DNA of 64,000 bases from Bacteroidia bacterium (GTDB lineage: Bacteria > Bacteroidota > Bacteroidia > CAIKAF01): the NCBI GenBank assembly GCA_016742095.1, contig JACVCJ010000008.1, positions 59,463-123,462 on the forward strand, given 5' to 3'. The notes under the pieces were generated by a model. The model saw nothing but the letters and a program-made list of their open reading frames with translations. It had not been told where the DNA came from and did not search any database. The position numbers and the translations under genes are program-made. Positions within the stretch are counted from its first letter, which is position 1, and each line of letters begins with the position of its first letter. Of this stretch, positions 30,672 to 39,583 are shown piece after piece.

Positions 30672-33371
30672 TCAGGGCAAAGGTATGCTAAATTTAAATG
30701 TGGCACCACTCCCCGGTTTGCTTTCCACCCATATTTTGCCCTGGTGCATTTCGATGATCTTACGGGTGATGGCCAGGCCCAGACCGCTGCCTTCCGGCTT
30801 GCGCAGGGACGCGTTGCGCACCTGGAAGAATTTGTCGAAAACGGCCTGCTGAATATCGTAGGGAACGCCCGGACCGTCGTCCTGCACCCATACATGAGCC
30901 TCGTTATCGTTCACAAAAGTATGGATCACTATTTCGCTGCGGGCAAATTTAATGGCATTGGCCACCAGGTTGTAGATCACCTGGGTAAGCAGGTCTTTAT
31001 CAGCATGCACCAGTATCTGCGAACGAAAGTTCTGTATGGAAATGTGGATATGCTTCTCGCCTGCCAGCGGACCGGCCGTACGCATTACCTCGGTGATGCA
31101 GTCGTGCAGGTCGAAGGAATACAGGTTGAGCTTGTAGCGCCCGCTTTCGTAGCGTTCCAGGTTCAGTACGCGGGTTATGAGGTGCCCCAGGCGTTCGGTC
31201 TCGTCGGAAATGGCCTGCAGGAAATTCTGTTTCTGTTCTTCTTCTAGGTCGGGATTGTCGTACAGGATCTCACTCAGTGCCCGGATGGACGTAAGCGGGG
31301 TACGCAGTTCGTGCGTAACGGTATACAGGAACTCGTCCTTCAGGTCATGCATTTCGGTAAGCTGCCGGTTGGTCTTTTCCAGGGCTTCGCGGGCCCTGCT
31401 GATCTCCACCGACTGTTTGCGCAGCTGTTTGTTCAGCTCGATGAACTGCCGGCTTTCCTTTACCATATTCAGTATCTCATCTACGTTCACCTGCTCTTCA
31501 CGGGCCAGGTAGGCGATCATGATGCGGGCCGAGGCGCTGCCGATAACGCCGCTCAGGATGCGTTCGCCGAATTTTACCATGCGCGGATCGGCCGTTTCGT
31601 TCGGGTACAGCCCGATCCCGTGCCGGTTGGCATAGCCCTGCAGAAGCGCGTCCGCACGTTGCACGCCCAGGAAGTTCCGCAGCAGCTGTTGCAGTTCTTT
31701 CAGCGGGATCTTACCCTGCCAGAGCGTTTCGCTGCCGTGGAAATCGCTGAATTTCTCTACATGCACGAACAGGGCCGATTGCAGTATTTCCGGCGCCGTT
31801 TTCTGTGTAAAAAGCGATACTCCAATAAACACCAGTACGTTCAGCAGCAGGCTCCAGAAAGCGCCGTGGGCCACGGGACTCAGGTCTGTCATACCGAAAA
31901 GGGCCACAGGCCGCAGCAGTTCCCAGCCGAATGGGCCGTGCTGCACCAGTTGCCGCACCGGTTCGCTGATCTCTGAAAAAGAAGGCAATATCAGTGTATA
32001 GAACCACACAAAAGCCCCGCTGATGAACGAAGCATAAGCCGCTTTTTTGGTAGCCACGCTCCAGTACATGCCGCCGATGAGCGCGGGGGCCAGCTGTGCC
32101 ACACCCGCAAAGGAAATAAAGCCGATGCTCACCAGCGAAAAACGGCTGGCCACGAAAGAATCGTACACATATCCGCCGGCAATAATGCTCAGAATACCCA
32201 GGCGGCGGCCCCAGATCACCGAACGGGCGGCTTTGCTGCTCAGGTTCTCCTTGATCTTTTTGTTGCGCAGGGCCAGGGGCAGCACGATATTATTGGTAAG
32301 CATGGTGGTGAGGGCCACCGTTTCAACCATTACCATGGCGGTGGCTGCAGAAAGTCCGCCCAGGAAGGCGATCATGGCCAGCAGCGGCTGATCACGGGCC
32401 AGCGGAATGGATAAAATATAGGTGTCGGGGTCCACCCCCGTATCTTTAAAAAGCAGGCTGCCACCCAGCGCAATGGGAAATACGAACAGGTTTATCAAAA
32501 AGAGATACAGCGGAAATACCCAGAGCGCCGTACGCAGGTGCTGCGGGTTCTCGTTCTCCACCACGCCTACCTGGAACTGTCGGGGCAGCAGAATAATGGA
32601 CAGCCCCGAAATGATATTGAGCACAAACCAGTCGAAGGGGGTCTCCCTGGAAAAATAAGGCGTGGAAAGCAGGTCGGGAAAAGCTGCGTTCACCTTTTGA
32701 AAAAGATCGGTCGGCCCCGAAAATACAAAGAACAGCACAAACACCCCGATGGTGATGAAGGCCAGCAGTTTTACAATGGTCTCGATGGCGATTACCTGTA
32801 TCAGGGCTTTGTTCTGCCCGGAATCGGACACCCGGCCCGTACTGAAAATAATGATGAACAGGGCCAGGAAAATACCGGCAAAAAGTTCGCTGTTCTGCTT
32901 AAAGAAAAGAGAACGGCCTTCACCGGGGAGCATCAGTTCCACACAAAACCCGATGGCCTTGATCTGTATGGCGATGTAGGGAATGATGCCAATGATGAAA
33001 AACAGCGTTACCCAGATGCCCAGTCCCACGCTTTTGCCGTAACGGCTCGAGATAAAGTCGGCCAGGTTCGAAATATTTTCCAGCCGCGCAATGCGGATGG
33101 CCTTGCTGAGCACCAGTACAATGAGCGGCATAAAGATCATAGGCCCGATGTACACCGGCAGGAACGACAGGTTATTGGTGCTGGCTACGCCGATACTGCC
33201 GAAATAGGTCCATGCCGAACAGAAAACGGCCAGGGAAAGTCCGTATTTGTATTTGGCCCAGCCCCGCCAGCCGCGGCGTTTCTCACCTTCGGCCTTCAGG
33301 GCCCAAAACCCGATGCCGATCAGCATCAGGGCGTATACGATCACGGCAACGATCACCAGGGCATTATTCAT
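30672..33371 (-). CDS. Sodium:solute symporter-sensor histidine kinase fusion (CbrA/CrbS-like)
   Basis: The ATG at 33371 (MNNALVIVAVIVYALMLIGI) is chosen over the frame from 33419. The 899-residue inner-membrane protein has an N-terminal SLC5/SSS transporter domain of about 12-13 helices (about 1-520; AWTYFGSIGVASTNNLSFLP, ETIVKLLAFITIGVF, GLSAATAMVMVETVALTTML). A linker with a STAC-like region and coiled coil (about 640-690) leads to HisKA (TVTHELRTPLTSIRALSEIL, phospho-His) and HATPase with NLVANAIKFAR, VQDDGPGVP and KPEGSGLGLAITRKIIEMHQ. Related proteins CbrA and CrbS sense or move small carbon substrates and control genes such as acs. It overlaps the small membrane protein gene by 8 bp. 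Confidence 0.94.
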   Translation of the reverse strand: MNNALVIVAVIVYALMLIGIGFWALKAEGEKRRGWRGWAKYKYGLSLAVFCSAWTYFGSIGVASTNNLSFLPVYIGPMIFMPLIVLVLSKAIRIARLENISNLADFISSRYGKSVGLGIWVTLFFIIGIIPYIAIQIKAIGFCVELMLPGEGRSLFFKQNSELFAGIFLALFIIIFSTGRVSDSGQNKALIQVIAIETIVKLLAFITIGVFVLFFVFSGPTDLFQKVNAAFPDLLSTPYFSRETPFDWFVLNIISGLSIILLPRQFQVGVVENENPQHLRTALWVFPLYLFLINLFVFPIALGGSLLFKDTGVDPDTYILSIPLARDQPLLAMIAFLGGLSAATAMVMVETVALTTMLTNNIVLPLALRNKKIKENLSSKAARSVIWGRRLGILSIIAGGYVYDSFVASRFSLVSIGFISFAGVAQLAPALIGGMYWSVATKKAAYASFISGAFVWFYTLILPSFSEISEPVRQLVQHGPFGWELLRPVALFGMTDLSPVAHGAFWSLLLNVLVFIGVSLFTQKTAPEILQSALFVHVEKFSDFHGSETLWQGKIPLKELQQLLRNFLGVQRADALLQGYANRHGIGLYPNETADPRMVKFGERILSGVIGSASARIMIAYLAREEQVNVDEILNMVKESRQFIELNKQLRKQSVEISRAREALEKTNRQLTEMHDLKDEFLYTVTHELRTPLTSIRALSEILYDNPDLEEEQKQNFLQAISDETERLGHLITRVLNLERYESGRYKLNLYSFDLHDCITEVMRTAGPLAGEKHIHISIQNFRSQILVHADKDLLTQVIYNLVANAIKFARSEIVIHTFVNDNEAHVWVQDDGPGVPYDIQQAVFDKFFQVRNASLRKPEGSGLGLAITRKIIEMHQGKIWVESKPGSGATFKFSIPLP

Positions 33372-33570
33372 AGCGGTTGCGTTTACCGGAATTCTTCGAA
33401 AGGAAATAGTACAGCACAATGGCCAGGGCCCATACCGTAAAAATAAAGATCAGCAGCACCGGTATTCCGCCCGCTGTACCTCCTTTATCGGCCAGGTTCA
33501 GCAGCGGATAGTGCATCAGCAGGATCAGGGCCCCGCAGATCATTAATATACGAAAACGTTGTTTTTCCAT
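33364..33570 (-). CDS. Small membrane protein preceding the symporter-kinase
   Basis: This 68-residue protein from the ATG at 33570 (MEKQRFRILMICGALILLMH) has two hydrophobic helices, about 8-24 and 38-60 (IPVLLIFIFTVWALAIVLYY), and a basic tail KNSGKRNRYE. Its position just before and overlapping an SSS-domain protein is that of the DUF4212/DUF485-like small partner subunits of solute symporters (YjcH-ActP type). Partnership with the symporter-kinase is inferred from this context and the 8-bp overlap. Confidence 0.75.
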   Translation of the reverse strand: MEKQRFRILMICGALILLMHYPLLNLADKGGTAGGIPVLLIFIFTVWALAIVLYYFLSKNSGKRNRYE

Positions 33571-33622
33571 GCCGTACGTTCGAAAGTTAATCATTTTCCG
33601 TTCAAATAGCCCTTTAACCCGG

Positions 33623-33648
33623 AAAAGGCCGCACCTGATGGTACGGCC
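33623..33648 (-). terminator. Terminator of the porin-MFS-small protein operon
   Basis: On the minus strand GGCCGUACC pairs with GGUGCGGCC (33640-33648 with 33627-33635, one G-U) around a 4-nt loop and is followed by UUUU. It separates this operon from the symporter-kinase operon downstream. Confidence 0.75.
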
Positions 33649-33696
33649 GCGCCCGGTTGTTGTTTTGTCTTATGGATATTTACGGAACTCCCTTTT

Positions 33697-33930
33697 TTAA
33701 TCTTCGCGGTTGTACTCGCCCGTAAGCGCATAATACCCGAAGGTGACGAGGCTGCCCACGATCAGTGGCGTAAGAATGAACAGCATAATAATGCCGAACA
33801 CCATATCGGACTGGTTGCCGGCCAGGCCGCTCGTAAATTTGGGCAGACCGATGGACGTTATACTGAAATAACCTGCATACGCGCCCAGCGCCAGCCAGAT
33901 AATACCTGCAAATTTTCGTATCGTATTCAT
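33697..33930 (-). CDS. Small two-helix membrane protein, DUF6814-like
   Basis: This 77-residue protein has two hydrophobic segments, about 5-25 (KFAGIIWLALGAYAGYFSI) and 45-68 (FGIIMLFILTPLIVGSLVTF), separated by a short polar loop (GLPKFTSGLAGNQSD). The pattern fits the DUF6814 small membrane proteins that accompany MFS transporters in Bacteroidota; this assignment is from memory and tentative. It follows the MFS gene by 5 bp and precedes the operon's terminator. An accessory subunit role for the transporter is inferred. Confidence 0.75.
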   Translation of the reverse strand: MNTIRKFAGIIWLALGAYAGYFSITSIGLPKFTSGLAGNQSDMVFGIIMLFILTPLIVGSLVTFGYYALTGEYNRED

Positions 33931-33935
33931 AATGT

Positions 33936-35474
33936 TCAGTCGTTTACTTGTTTGTCTTTTCCGTTAATGTATAAAAGGCCTATGATAAAGCTCACCGCCA
34001 CAATGATCACCGGGTACCAGATGCCCTGGAGGTACCAGTCGGAGCTGGCCGGGGTGGCGCCCGTACCTTTGGACGTAGTGGTGAGATAGGTAGCTACGGC
34101 CGGCATCAGTCCGCCGAATACCCCGTTGCCGATGTGGTAGGGCAGCGACATGGACGTGTAGCGTATCTTGGTCGGGAACATCTCCACCAGGAAGGCCGCA
34201 ATGGGGCCGTACACCATGGTTACAAAGATCACCTGTATAAAAATAAAGAAGATCAGCGTCCAAAACGCCGACGAAGGCAGTACGGTGGCCGCTTTTATTT
34301 TTGCTTTGGGCGCTTCCCCGGCAGCATCGGCAGGTTTTACCGTGGTCTGGGTCTCACTGTATACGGCGCCGTCGGTGAATTCTTTGTGAATGGTAGTGGT
34401 AATTACCGTATCGGCCGCATTGTCCTTATCGGCGTTGCGTTTTATGTCCACGGTCGATCTTTCGGCGATCTCCGTACGTTTGGTATTCGTAGCGGTATCG
34501 TACATGGCGCGGTAAATGGGAAAATAGCTGAACACCGCGATCAGCATGCCCGCCAGCATTACCTTTTTACGGCCGATCTTATCCGAAAGCCAGCCGAAGA
34601 ACACAAAGAAGGGCGTACCGAACACAAAGGCCCAGGTCATCATTTCTTCTACCTGCAGGGCGTCCACCTTACAGTCGGTCTTCAGGAAGCTCATGGCGTA
34701 GTAGTGCCCTGTGTACCAGATCACACCCTGCCCCATGGTTGCTCCCAGCAGGGCCAGCAGTACAAATTTAAAGTTGTACTTGTTGCCGAAACTTTCCTTC
34801 AGCGGGTTACTGGCTATTTTGCCCTCGGCCTTGGCTTTGGCAAACAGGGGTGATTCGTGCATGTTACGGCGGATAAGGTAAGATACGCCGATCATCAGGA
34901 TGGATATCCAGAACGGGATACGCCAGCCCCAGTCGTTAAAGGCCGCTTCGGCCATGGTGGCTTTGGTGGTCATGATCACGATGAGGGAGATGAAAAGTCC
35001 GGCCGTGGCCGTGGTCTGTATCCAGGAGGTCCAGTACCCGCGGCGGTCTGCCGGGGCATGTTCGGCCACATAGGTTGCCGCCCCGCCATATTCCCCGCCC
35101 AGCGCCAGGCCCTGCAGCAGGCGCAGGATCAGCACCAGCAGCGGCGCCAGGAAACCGATGGTATCGTAGCCCGGGATACAGCCGATGAGGAACGTAGCTC
35201 CGCCCATCAGCACCAGGGTCATCATAAAGGTATATTTACGGCCTACCAGGTCGCCCAGGCGGCCAAAGAACAGGGCTCCGAAAGGCCGCACTACAAAACC
35301 CGCGGCAAAGGTGGCCAGGGTAGAAAGAAAGGCGGCCGTAGGATTCTCCTGCGGAAAAAATTTGGTGGAGATCAGGGGCGCCAGGCTCCCGAACAGATAA
35401 AAGTCGTACCATTCGATCATAGTGCCCACCGAAGAGGCCCCGATCACTTTACGTATACCCGTGTTAGCGCTCAT
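33936..35474 (-). CDS. MFS transporter, metabolite:H+ symporter (MHS) type
   Basis: This 512-residue inner-membrane transporter has twelve predicted helices. MHS/ProP-KgtP signatures: VGTMIEWYDFYLFGSLAPLI, AGFVVRPFGALFFGRLGDLV plus GRKYTF (loop 2-3), LLQGLALGGEYGGAATYVAE and HAPADRRGYWTSWIQTTATA, and FFVFFGWLSDKIGRKKVMLA (loop 8-9). About residues 325-405 form an unusually long hydrophilic insertion (from NTKRTEIAERSTVDI to AAGEAPKAK) between helices 9 and 10, absent in ProP or KgtP. Organic acids, such as acetate, dicarboxylates or 2-oxoglutarate, are likely substrates given the neighbouring acs and porin genes. Confidence 0.92.
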   Translation of the reverse strand: MSANTGIRKVIGASSVGTMIEWYDFYLFGSLAPLISTKFFPQENPTAAFLSTLATFAAGFVVRPFGALFFGRLGDLVGRKYTFMMTLVLMGGATFLIGCIPGYDTIGFLAPLLVLILRLLQGLALGGEYGGAATYVAEHAPADRRGYWTSWIQTTATAGLFISLIVIMTTKATMAEAAFNDWGWRIPFWISILMIGVSYLIRRNMHESPLFAKAKAEGKIASNPLKESFGNKYNFKFVLLALLGATMGQGVIWYTGHYYAMSFLKTDCKVDALQVEEMMTWAFVFGTPFFVFFGWLSDKIGRKKVMLAGMLIAVFSYFPIYRAMYDTATNTKRTEIAERSTVDIKRNADKDNAADTVITTTIHKEFTDGAVYSETQTTVKPADAAGEAPKAKIKAATVLPSSAFWTLIFFIFIQVIFVTMVYGPIAAFLVEMFPTKIRYTSMSLPYHIGNGVFGGLMPAVATYLTTTSKGTGATPASSDWYLQGIWYPVIIVAVSFIIGLLYINGKDKQVND

Positions 35475-35499
35475 ATTGCTTGAAATTAAATGTACGTTT

Positions 35500-36924
35500 T
35501 TAAAGGAAAATATGTGTCTGTAAGATCAGTTCGTAACGCCAGCCGTTGTATACCGGCGAACCGCCTACGCTTTTGTACGTGGGCCGCGTGCTGTACTGCA
35601 GCGTTATTTTGGCGTTGTGCTCGTTGATGTGGTAATTGAGACCCGCATCGAGCTGTGCGGTGGTCTTTCCGCCCAGGCGCTCAAAGTTTTTCAGCGTCAG
35701 TACGGCATAGGGCATAAAGGCATTGCCGTTCTTGAGGCGGGGCAGCTGAAAACCGAACTGTGTATACCAGATATAACCGGTGCCCAGGGTAGGCTGACTG
35801 TTTCCTCCGCCGGCCCAGCTGGTATTGGGATTCACGGCCACGCTCTGCACCGCGGGATGTATGTTCAGTATACCCAGGTTACGCAGGAAATCCGGACCGT
35901 AGTTGTGGTACGTGAAGCTGGAGTACAGGTTCACGGACATGTTCTTCTTCTTGCCTACGGGCATGTCCAGGAACAGGTCTATCCCATAGTTCTGCTGTGC
36001 ATAGGTACGTATGGAATCCGTAGGTGTGGGGCGACTGGCCGTAGCCCCGGGATGTGCATAGAAACCGGCACCTACGTTCAGCACTTTTTTCTTACCCAGG
36101 TAACTGCCCACAAAATACGGCAGGGTATTGTTCTCCTTATCCCAGAACATCCAGTTCAGGTATCCCTGGAAAGCCACTTTTTCATTCACAATATAACTGG
36201 CGATGGGCGAATTGACCGTATTCTTCGAAATACCGAAAGCAAAAGGCTTGTTCACGGCCAGGCGGTAATCCAGGCGGCCGATCTGTCCCTTGGCATAAAT
36301 TCCCAGCTGCCGGGCAAACTGGTCGGTGGCCTCGATGTTGTACCAGTTGTGAATGGGCGCGTCCAGCGTCATAAAATTAAGCGTACTCTGGCTGGCCAGG
36401 CGCGAAACCCCGTTCCAGTAATGCAGACCTGTACCCAAATGCAGGTAACCGGGCACCACGGCAAACTCCGTCCAGGCATCGTGGATATAGAGCTGTGGAC
36501 GTTTACCGCCGTTGCTCAGCGTGGTGTTCACTCCGGAGTAATTGCTTACGGCGCCCACGCCCCCGTTGATAAAACTCTGGTTATTGATGCCGAAATGCGA
36601 CACAATGAGAAAGCGCGGCGATATCTGGGCATGGATCAGGAAACGGGAACGGCGTATACCTACGTCGAACGCATAGCGCTGGGGCTGACCGTCCGGATCC
36701 AGCGTGCCCTGGTTGTTCTGCGTCACCGATATCCATTGCTGGTGCCAGGTAATGAAACGGATAAACTTGGTCCCTTCGGGGTTCAGGTTGATCTTCATGG
36801 GCTGGTACGAATGATCGAACGGAGACCGCTTACGCTCCTTTTTCGGCTTCGGCGCTTCGGTCTGTGCGGGCAAAGCACTGCTGAATGCCAGGAGGCAGGC
36901 CAGCGGTAGAATTGTTTTTTTCAT
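35500..36924 (-). CDS. Outer-membrane porin-like beta-barrel protein
   Basis: This 474-residue protein starts with the signal peptide MKKTILPLACLLAFSSALPA, cleaved near Ala-Gln. A short Lys-rich linker follows, then a long run of amphipathic strands with aromatic girdles (IRFITWHQQWISVTQNNQG, RYAFDVGIRRSRFLIHAQIS, LGTGLHYWNGVSRLASQSTL). It ends in a terminal strand WRYELILQTHIFL with C-terminal aromatic/hydrophobic residues. This is typical of Bacteroidota porins, though strand number is not certain. It is the first gene of the porin-MFS-small protein operon (25 bp before the MFS), suggesting outer-membrane uptake of the same solute. Confidence 0.85.
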   Translation of the reverse strand: MKKTILPLACLLAFSSALPAQTEAPKPKKERKRSPFDHSYQPMKINLNPEGTKFIRFITWHQQWISVTQNNQGTLDPDGQPQRYAFDVGIRRSRFLIHAQISPRFLIVSHFGINNQSFINGGVGAVSNYSGVNTTLSNGGKRPQLYIHDAWTEFAVVPGYLHLGTGLHYWNGVSRLASQSTLNFMTLDAPIHNWYNIEATDQFARQLGIYAKGQIGRLDYRLAVNKPFAFGISKNTVNSPIASYIVNEKVAFQGYLNWMFWDKENNTLPYFVGSYLGKKKVLNVGAGFYAHPGATASRPTPTDSIRTYAQQNYGIDLFLDMPVGKKKNMSVNLYSSFTYHNYGPDFLRNLGILNIHPAVQSVAVNPNTSWAGGGNSQPTLGTGYIWYTQFGFQLPRLKNGNAFMPYAVLTLKNFERLGGKTTAQLDAGLNYHINEHNAKITLQYSTRPTYKSVGGSPVYNGWRYELILQTHIFL

Positions 36925-37019
36925 AAGTCATGCGTTTTTCGGTTTAAGGCATGACCAAGTTGGGCAGGAAGAGGCGTTTAAAAAAAAAGCCGCCTATACT
37001 TTGCTAAAACCTATATTTT

Positions 37020-37445
37020 TCAGAGCGGTTTTTTAAAGCGCTCCCATTTGATGAGCATAAATTTATCGCCCAGTTCCGTAATAACACAGCCCGAAAGATA
37101 CAGGTTGTTCTTGTCCTTCAGGTACTCCACCAGCTCGGTGTGGTTCAGCACCTTATACGTGGGATGATACTCGGCATGCGCCGGCCGTTCGATCTTGTAC
37201 TGCTTTACCCAGTTGATCACCGATACATGGCTTACGCCCAGGATGCGCTCGATCTCCCGGTAACTGATGCCTTCGATATACAGCTGTAAGGCCTTTACCA
37301 CGTAGTACTGATCGATCTCCTTACCTTTTTTCAGCACCGTGAAATTATACCCGCAGCTTTTACACTTAAAGCGCTGCCGGCCGCTGATCACACCGCTTTT
37401 GATATACTCTTCGGACTGGCATTTGGGACACTGTATACTTTTCAT
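37020..37445 (-). CDS. Domesticated IS1 InsA-like zinc-ribbon/HTH DNA-binding protein
   Basis: This 141-residue protein has an N-terminal zinc ribbon with two CxxC pairs (IQCPKCQSEEYIKSG and RQRFKCKSCGYNFTV). An HTH follows (KALQLYIEGISYREIERILG, then VSHVSVINWVKQY), the same order as the InsA repressor/DNA-binding part of IS1. The C-terminal 55 residues (KVLNHTELVEYLKDKNNLYL, then SGCVITELGDKFMLIKWERF) are unlike a DDE transposase, and there is no adjacent InsB or terminal repeat. It is divergent from acs with 106 bp between starts, so a regulatory role is plausible. Confidence 0.8.
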   Translation of the reverse strand: MKSIQCPKCQSEEYIKSGVISGRQRFKCKSCGYNFTVLKKGKEIDQYYVVKALQLYIEGISYREIERILGVSHVSVINWVKQYKIERPAHAEYHPTYKVLNHTELVEYLKDKNNLYLSGCVITELGDKFMLIKWERFKKPL

Positions 37446-37471
37446 GAGAGAAATTAACTATAGGTATTTTG

Positions 37472-37479
37472 CAAATGTA
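37472..37479 (-). promoter_or_regulatory. -7 box of the InsA-like gene with GCAAAT direct repeat
   Basis: On the minus strand TACATTTG (complement of 37472-37479) matches TAnnTTTG, 27 bp before the ATG at 37445. GCAAAT occurs twice (37471-37476 and 37490-37495), spaced 19 bp, about two helical turns. This is a candidate binding site for a dimeric regulator in the divergent region with acs. Confidence 0.45.
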
Positions 37480-37551
37480 TATGTATTTAGCAAATAAAAA
37501 AAATTCGTATTATATTGAATACTAACTTAGCGTTGTAAATCATTTGAACAC

Positions 37552-39495
37552 ATGAGTTATCCATATCAGATCCTGAGCGAAGAACAATATAAGGAAGTAT
37601 ATCAATTTAGTATTGAGAAACCGGAAGAATTCTGGGCCTCCGTCGCGAAGCATTTTACCTGGAAGAAAAAATGGGAAAAAGTGCTGGAATGGAATTTTAA
37701 AGATCCCGATGTAAAATGGTTCAAAGGGGCTAAACTGAACATCACGGAAAACTGCCTGGACCGCTGGGCCCTTACACAGCCCAATACGCCGGCCATCATC
37801 TGGGAAAGCAACGATCCCGAAGAGCACCACCGCGTGCTTACCTACCAGGAACTCCTGTTCAAAGTATCGCAGTTTGCCAATGTGCTTAAGAATAACGGCG
37901 TTAAAAAAGGCGACCGGGTTTGTATCTATATGCCGATGGTACCTGAACTGGCCATTGCCGTACTGGCCTGCGCCCGTGTCGGGGCCGTGCATTCGGTGAT
38001 CTTCGGTGGCTTTTCGGCCCAGAGCATTGCCGACCGTATGCGCGATGCCCGCTGCGAAGTAGTGATCACCGCCGACGGAGCCTTCCGCGGGAACAAGGAA
38101 GTGCCGCTGAAGAACGTGATCGATGATGCCCTGCTGCAGTCGCCCGACGTGCGCCGCGTGATCGTACTCACCCGCAACCGCACCCCGGTTTCTATGATCA
38201 AGGGCCGCGATGTATGGTGGGAAGACGAGATCCGCAAGGTGGAGACCATGGGCAATCCCTTCTTCCCCGCCGAAGAAATGGACGCCGAAGACATGCTCTT
38301 TATCCTGTATACCTCCGGTTCCACAGGCAAGCCCAAAGGTGTGGTGCATACCTGCGCAGGGTATATGGTGTTCGCCAACTATTCTTTTGTGAATGTATTC
38401 CAGTATAAACCCGGCGACGTGTATTTCTGTACCGCCGATATCGGCTGGATCACCGGCCACAGCTACATTGTGTACGGGCCGCTCTCGGCCGGGGCCACCA
38501 CGCTTATGTTCGAAGGTATTCCCACCTGGCCCGATGCCGGCCGTTTCTGGGACATTGTGGACAAATTCAGGGTGAATATCCTGTACACGGCGCCTACAGC
38601 CATCCGCAGCCTCATGGGCTTTGGCGATTCGTACGTGGCGGACAAGGACCTGAGCAGCCTCAAAGTACTGGGCAGCGTAGGCGAACCCATCAACGAAGAG
38701 GCCTGGCACTGGTTCCATAAAAACATCGGGAAGGAAAAATGTCCCATTGTAGATACCTGGTGGCAAACCGAGACCGGGGGCATTATGATCTCGAACCTGG
38801 CCGGAATCACGCCCGCCAAACCGGCACACGCCACCCTGCCCCTGCCCGGCATACAACCCGTGCTGGTAGACGAGAACGGCAACCGCATCGAAGGCAGCGA
38901 CGCCGCTTCGGGTATACTCCCCGCAGACATCATCAGCGGTAACCTGTGCATACAGTTCCCCTGGCCGGGCATCATACGCACTACCTACGGCGATCATGAA
39001 CGCTGCCGCCAGACCTATTTTTCTGCCTACGAAGATAAATACTTTACCGGCGACGGCTGTTTCCGCGATACCGACGGTAATTACCGCATCACCGGCCGTG
39101 TAGACGATGTACTGAACGTAAGCGGGCACCGTATCGGTACCGCCGAAGTGGAAAACGCCATCAATATGCACACCGATGTAGTGGAAAGCGCTGTGGTAGG
39201 CTATCCGCACGATATAAAAGGACAGGGTATCTATGGCTTTGTGGTATACAGCGGCAGCAACAGCGACCTGAACCTGGTGCGCCAGGACATCAACCAGACC
39301 GTTTCGCGCCTCATCGGGCCCATAGCGAAACTGGATAAAATACAGTTTGTAAGCGGTTTGCCCAAGACCCGCAGCGGCAAGATCATGCGCCGTATCCTGC
39401 GGAAAATAGCCGAGGGCGAACTTGAAAATTTTGGCGATATCTCCACACTTCTCGATCCGGATGTGGTGAAACAGATCGCTGAAGCCAGGGTATAA
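37552..39495 (+). CDS. acs: Acetyl-coenzyme A synthetase (AMP-forming)
   Basis: This 647-residue cytoplasmic enzyme converts acetate, ATP and CoA to acetyl-CoA. Adenylate-forming motifs: LFILYTSGSTGKPKGVVHTC (P-loop-like), the SVGEPINEEAWHWF segment, IVDTWWQTETGGIMISNLAG (acetate pocket Trp), YFTGDGCFRDTDGNYRITGR, VDDVLNVSGHRIGTAEVENA, and LPKTRSGKIMRRILRKIAEG with the acetyl-regulated catalytic lysine. The N-terminal ACAS_N part (EEFWASVAKHFTWKKKWEKV) is intact. Length is typical. A strong terminator follows. The divergent InsA-like gene and the nearby symporter-kinase are likely regulators. Confidence 0.97.
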   Translation: MSYPYQILSEEQYKEVYQFSIEKPEEFWASVAKHFTWKKKWEKVLEWNFKDPDVKWFKGAKLNITENCLDRWALTQPNTPAIIWESNDPEEHHRVLTYQELLFKVSQFANVLKNNGVKKGDRVCIYMPMVPELAIAVLACARVGAVHSVIFGGFSAQSIADRMRDARCEVVITADGAFRGNKEVPLKNVIDDALLQSPDVRRVIVLTRNRTPVSMIKGRDVWWEDEIRKVETMGNPFFPAEEMDAEDMLFILYTSGSTGKPKGVVHTCAGYMVFANYSFVNVFQYKPGDVYFCTADIGWITGHSYIVYGPLSAGATTLMFEGIPTWPDAGRFWDIVDKFRVNILYTAPTAIRSLMGFGDSYVADKDLSSLKVLGSVGEPINEEAWHWFHKNIGKEKCPIVDTWWQTETGGIMISNLAGITPAKPAHATLPLPGIQPVLVDENGNRIEGSDAASGILPADIISGNLCIQFPWPGIIRTTYGDHERCRQTYFSAYEDKYFTGDGCFRDTDGNYRITGRVDDVLNVSGHRIGTAEVENAINMHTDVVESAVVGYPHDIKGQGIYGFVVYSGSNSDLNLVRQDINQTVSRLIGPIAKLDKIQFVSGLPKTRSGKIMRRILRKIAEGELENFGDISTLLDPDVVKQIAEARV

Positions 39496-39521
39496 AAACC
39501 GGATCGTCTTTTTCATGGGTT

Positions 39522-39557
39522 GTCCGGCTATCGAACAGTAGCCGGACTTTTTATTTT
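39522..39557 (+). terminator. Terminator of acs
   Basis: GTCCGGCTA (39522-39530) and TAGCCGGAC (39539-39547) form a perfect 9-bp stem with an 8-nt loop, followed by TTTTTATTTT. Confidence 0.85.
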
Positions 39558-39583
39558 CTCCCGTCCCTTCAGGATATTTTACA

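Noticed and set aside
37020..37445. Complete IS1-type insertion sequence
   Set aside because: Only an InsA-like part is present. There is no InsB/DDE domain, no flanking inverted repeats and no target duplication, so it is treated as a domesticated gene.
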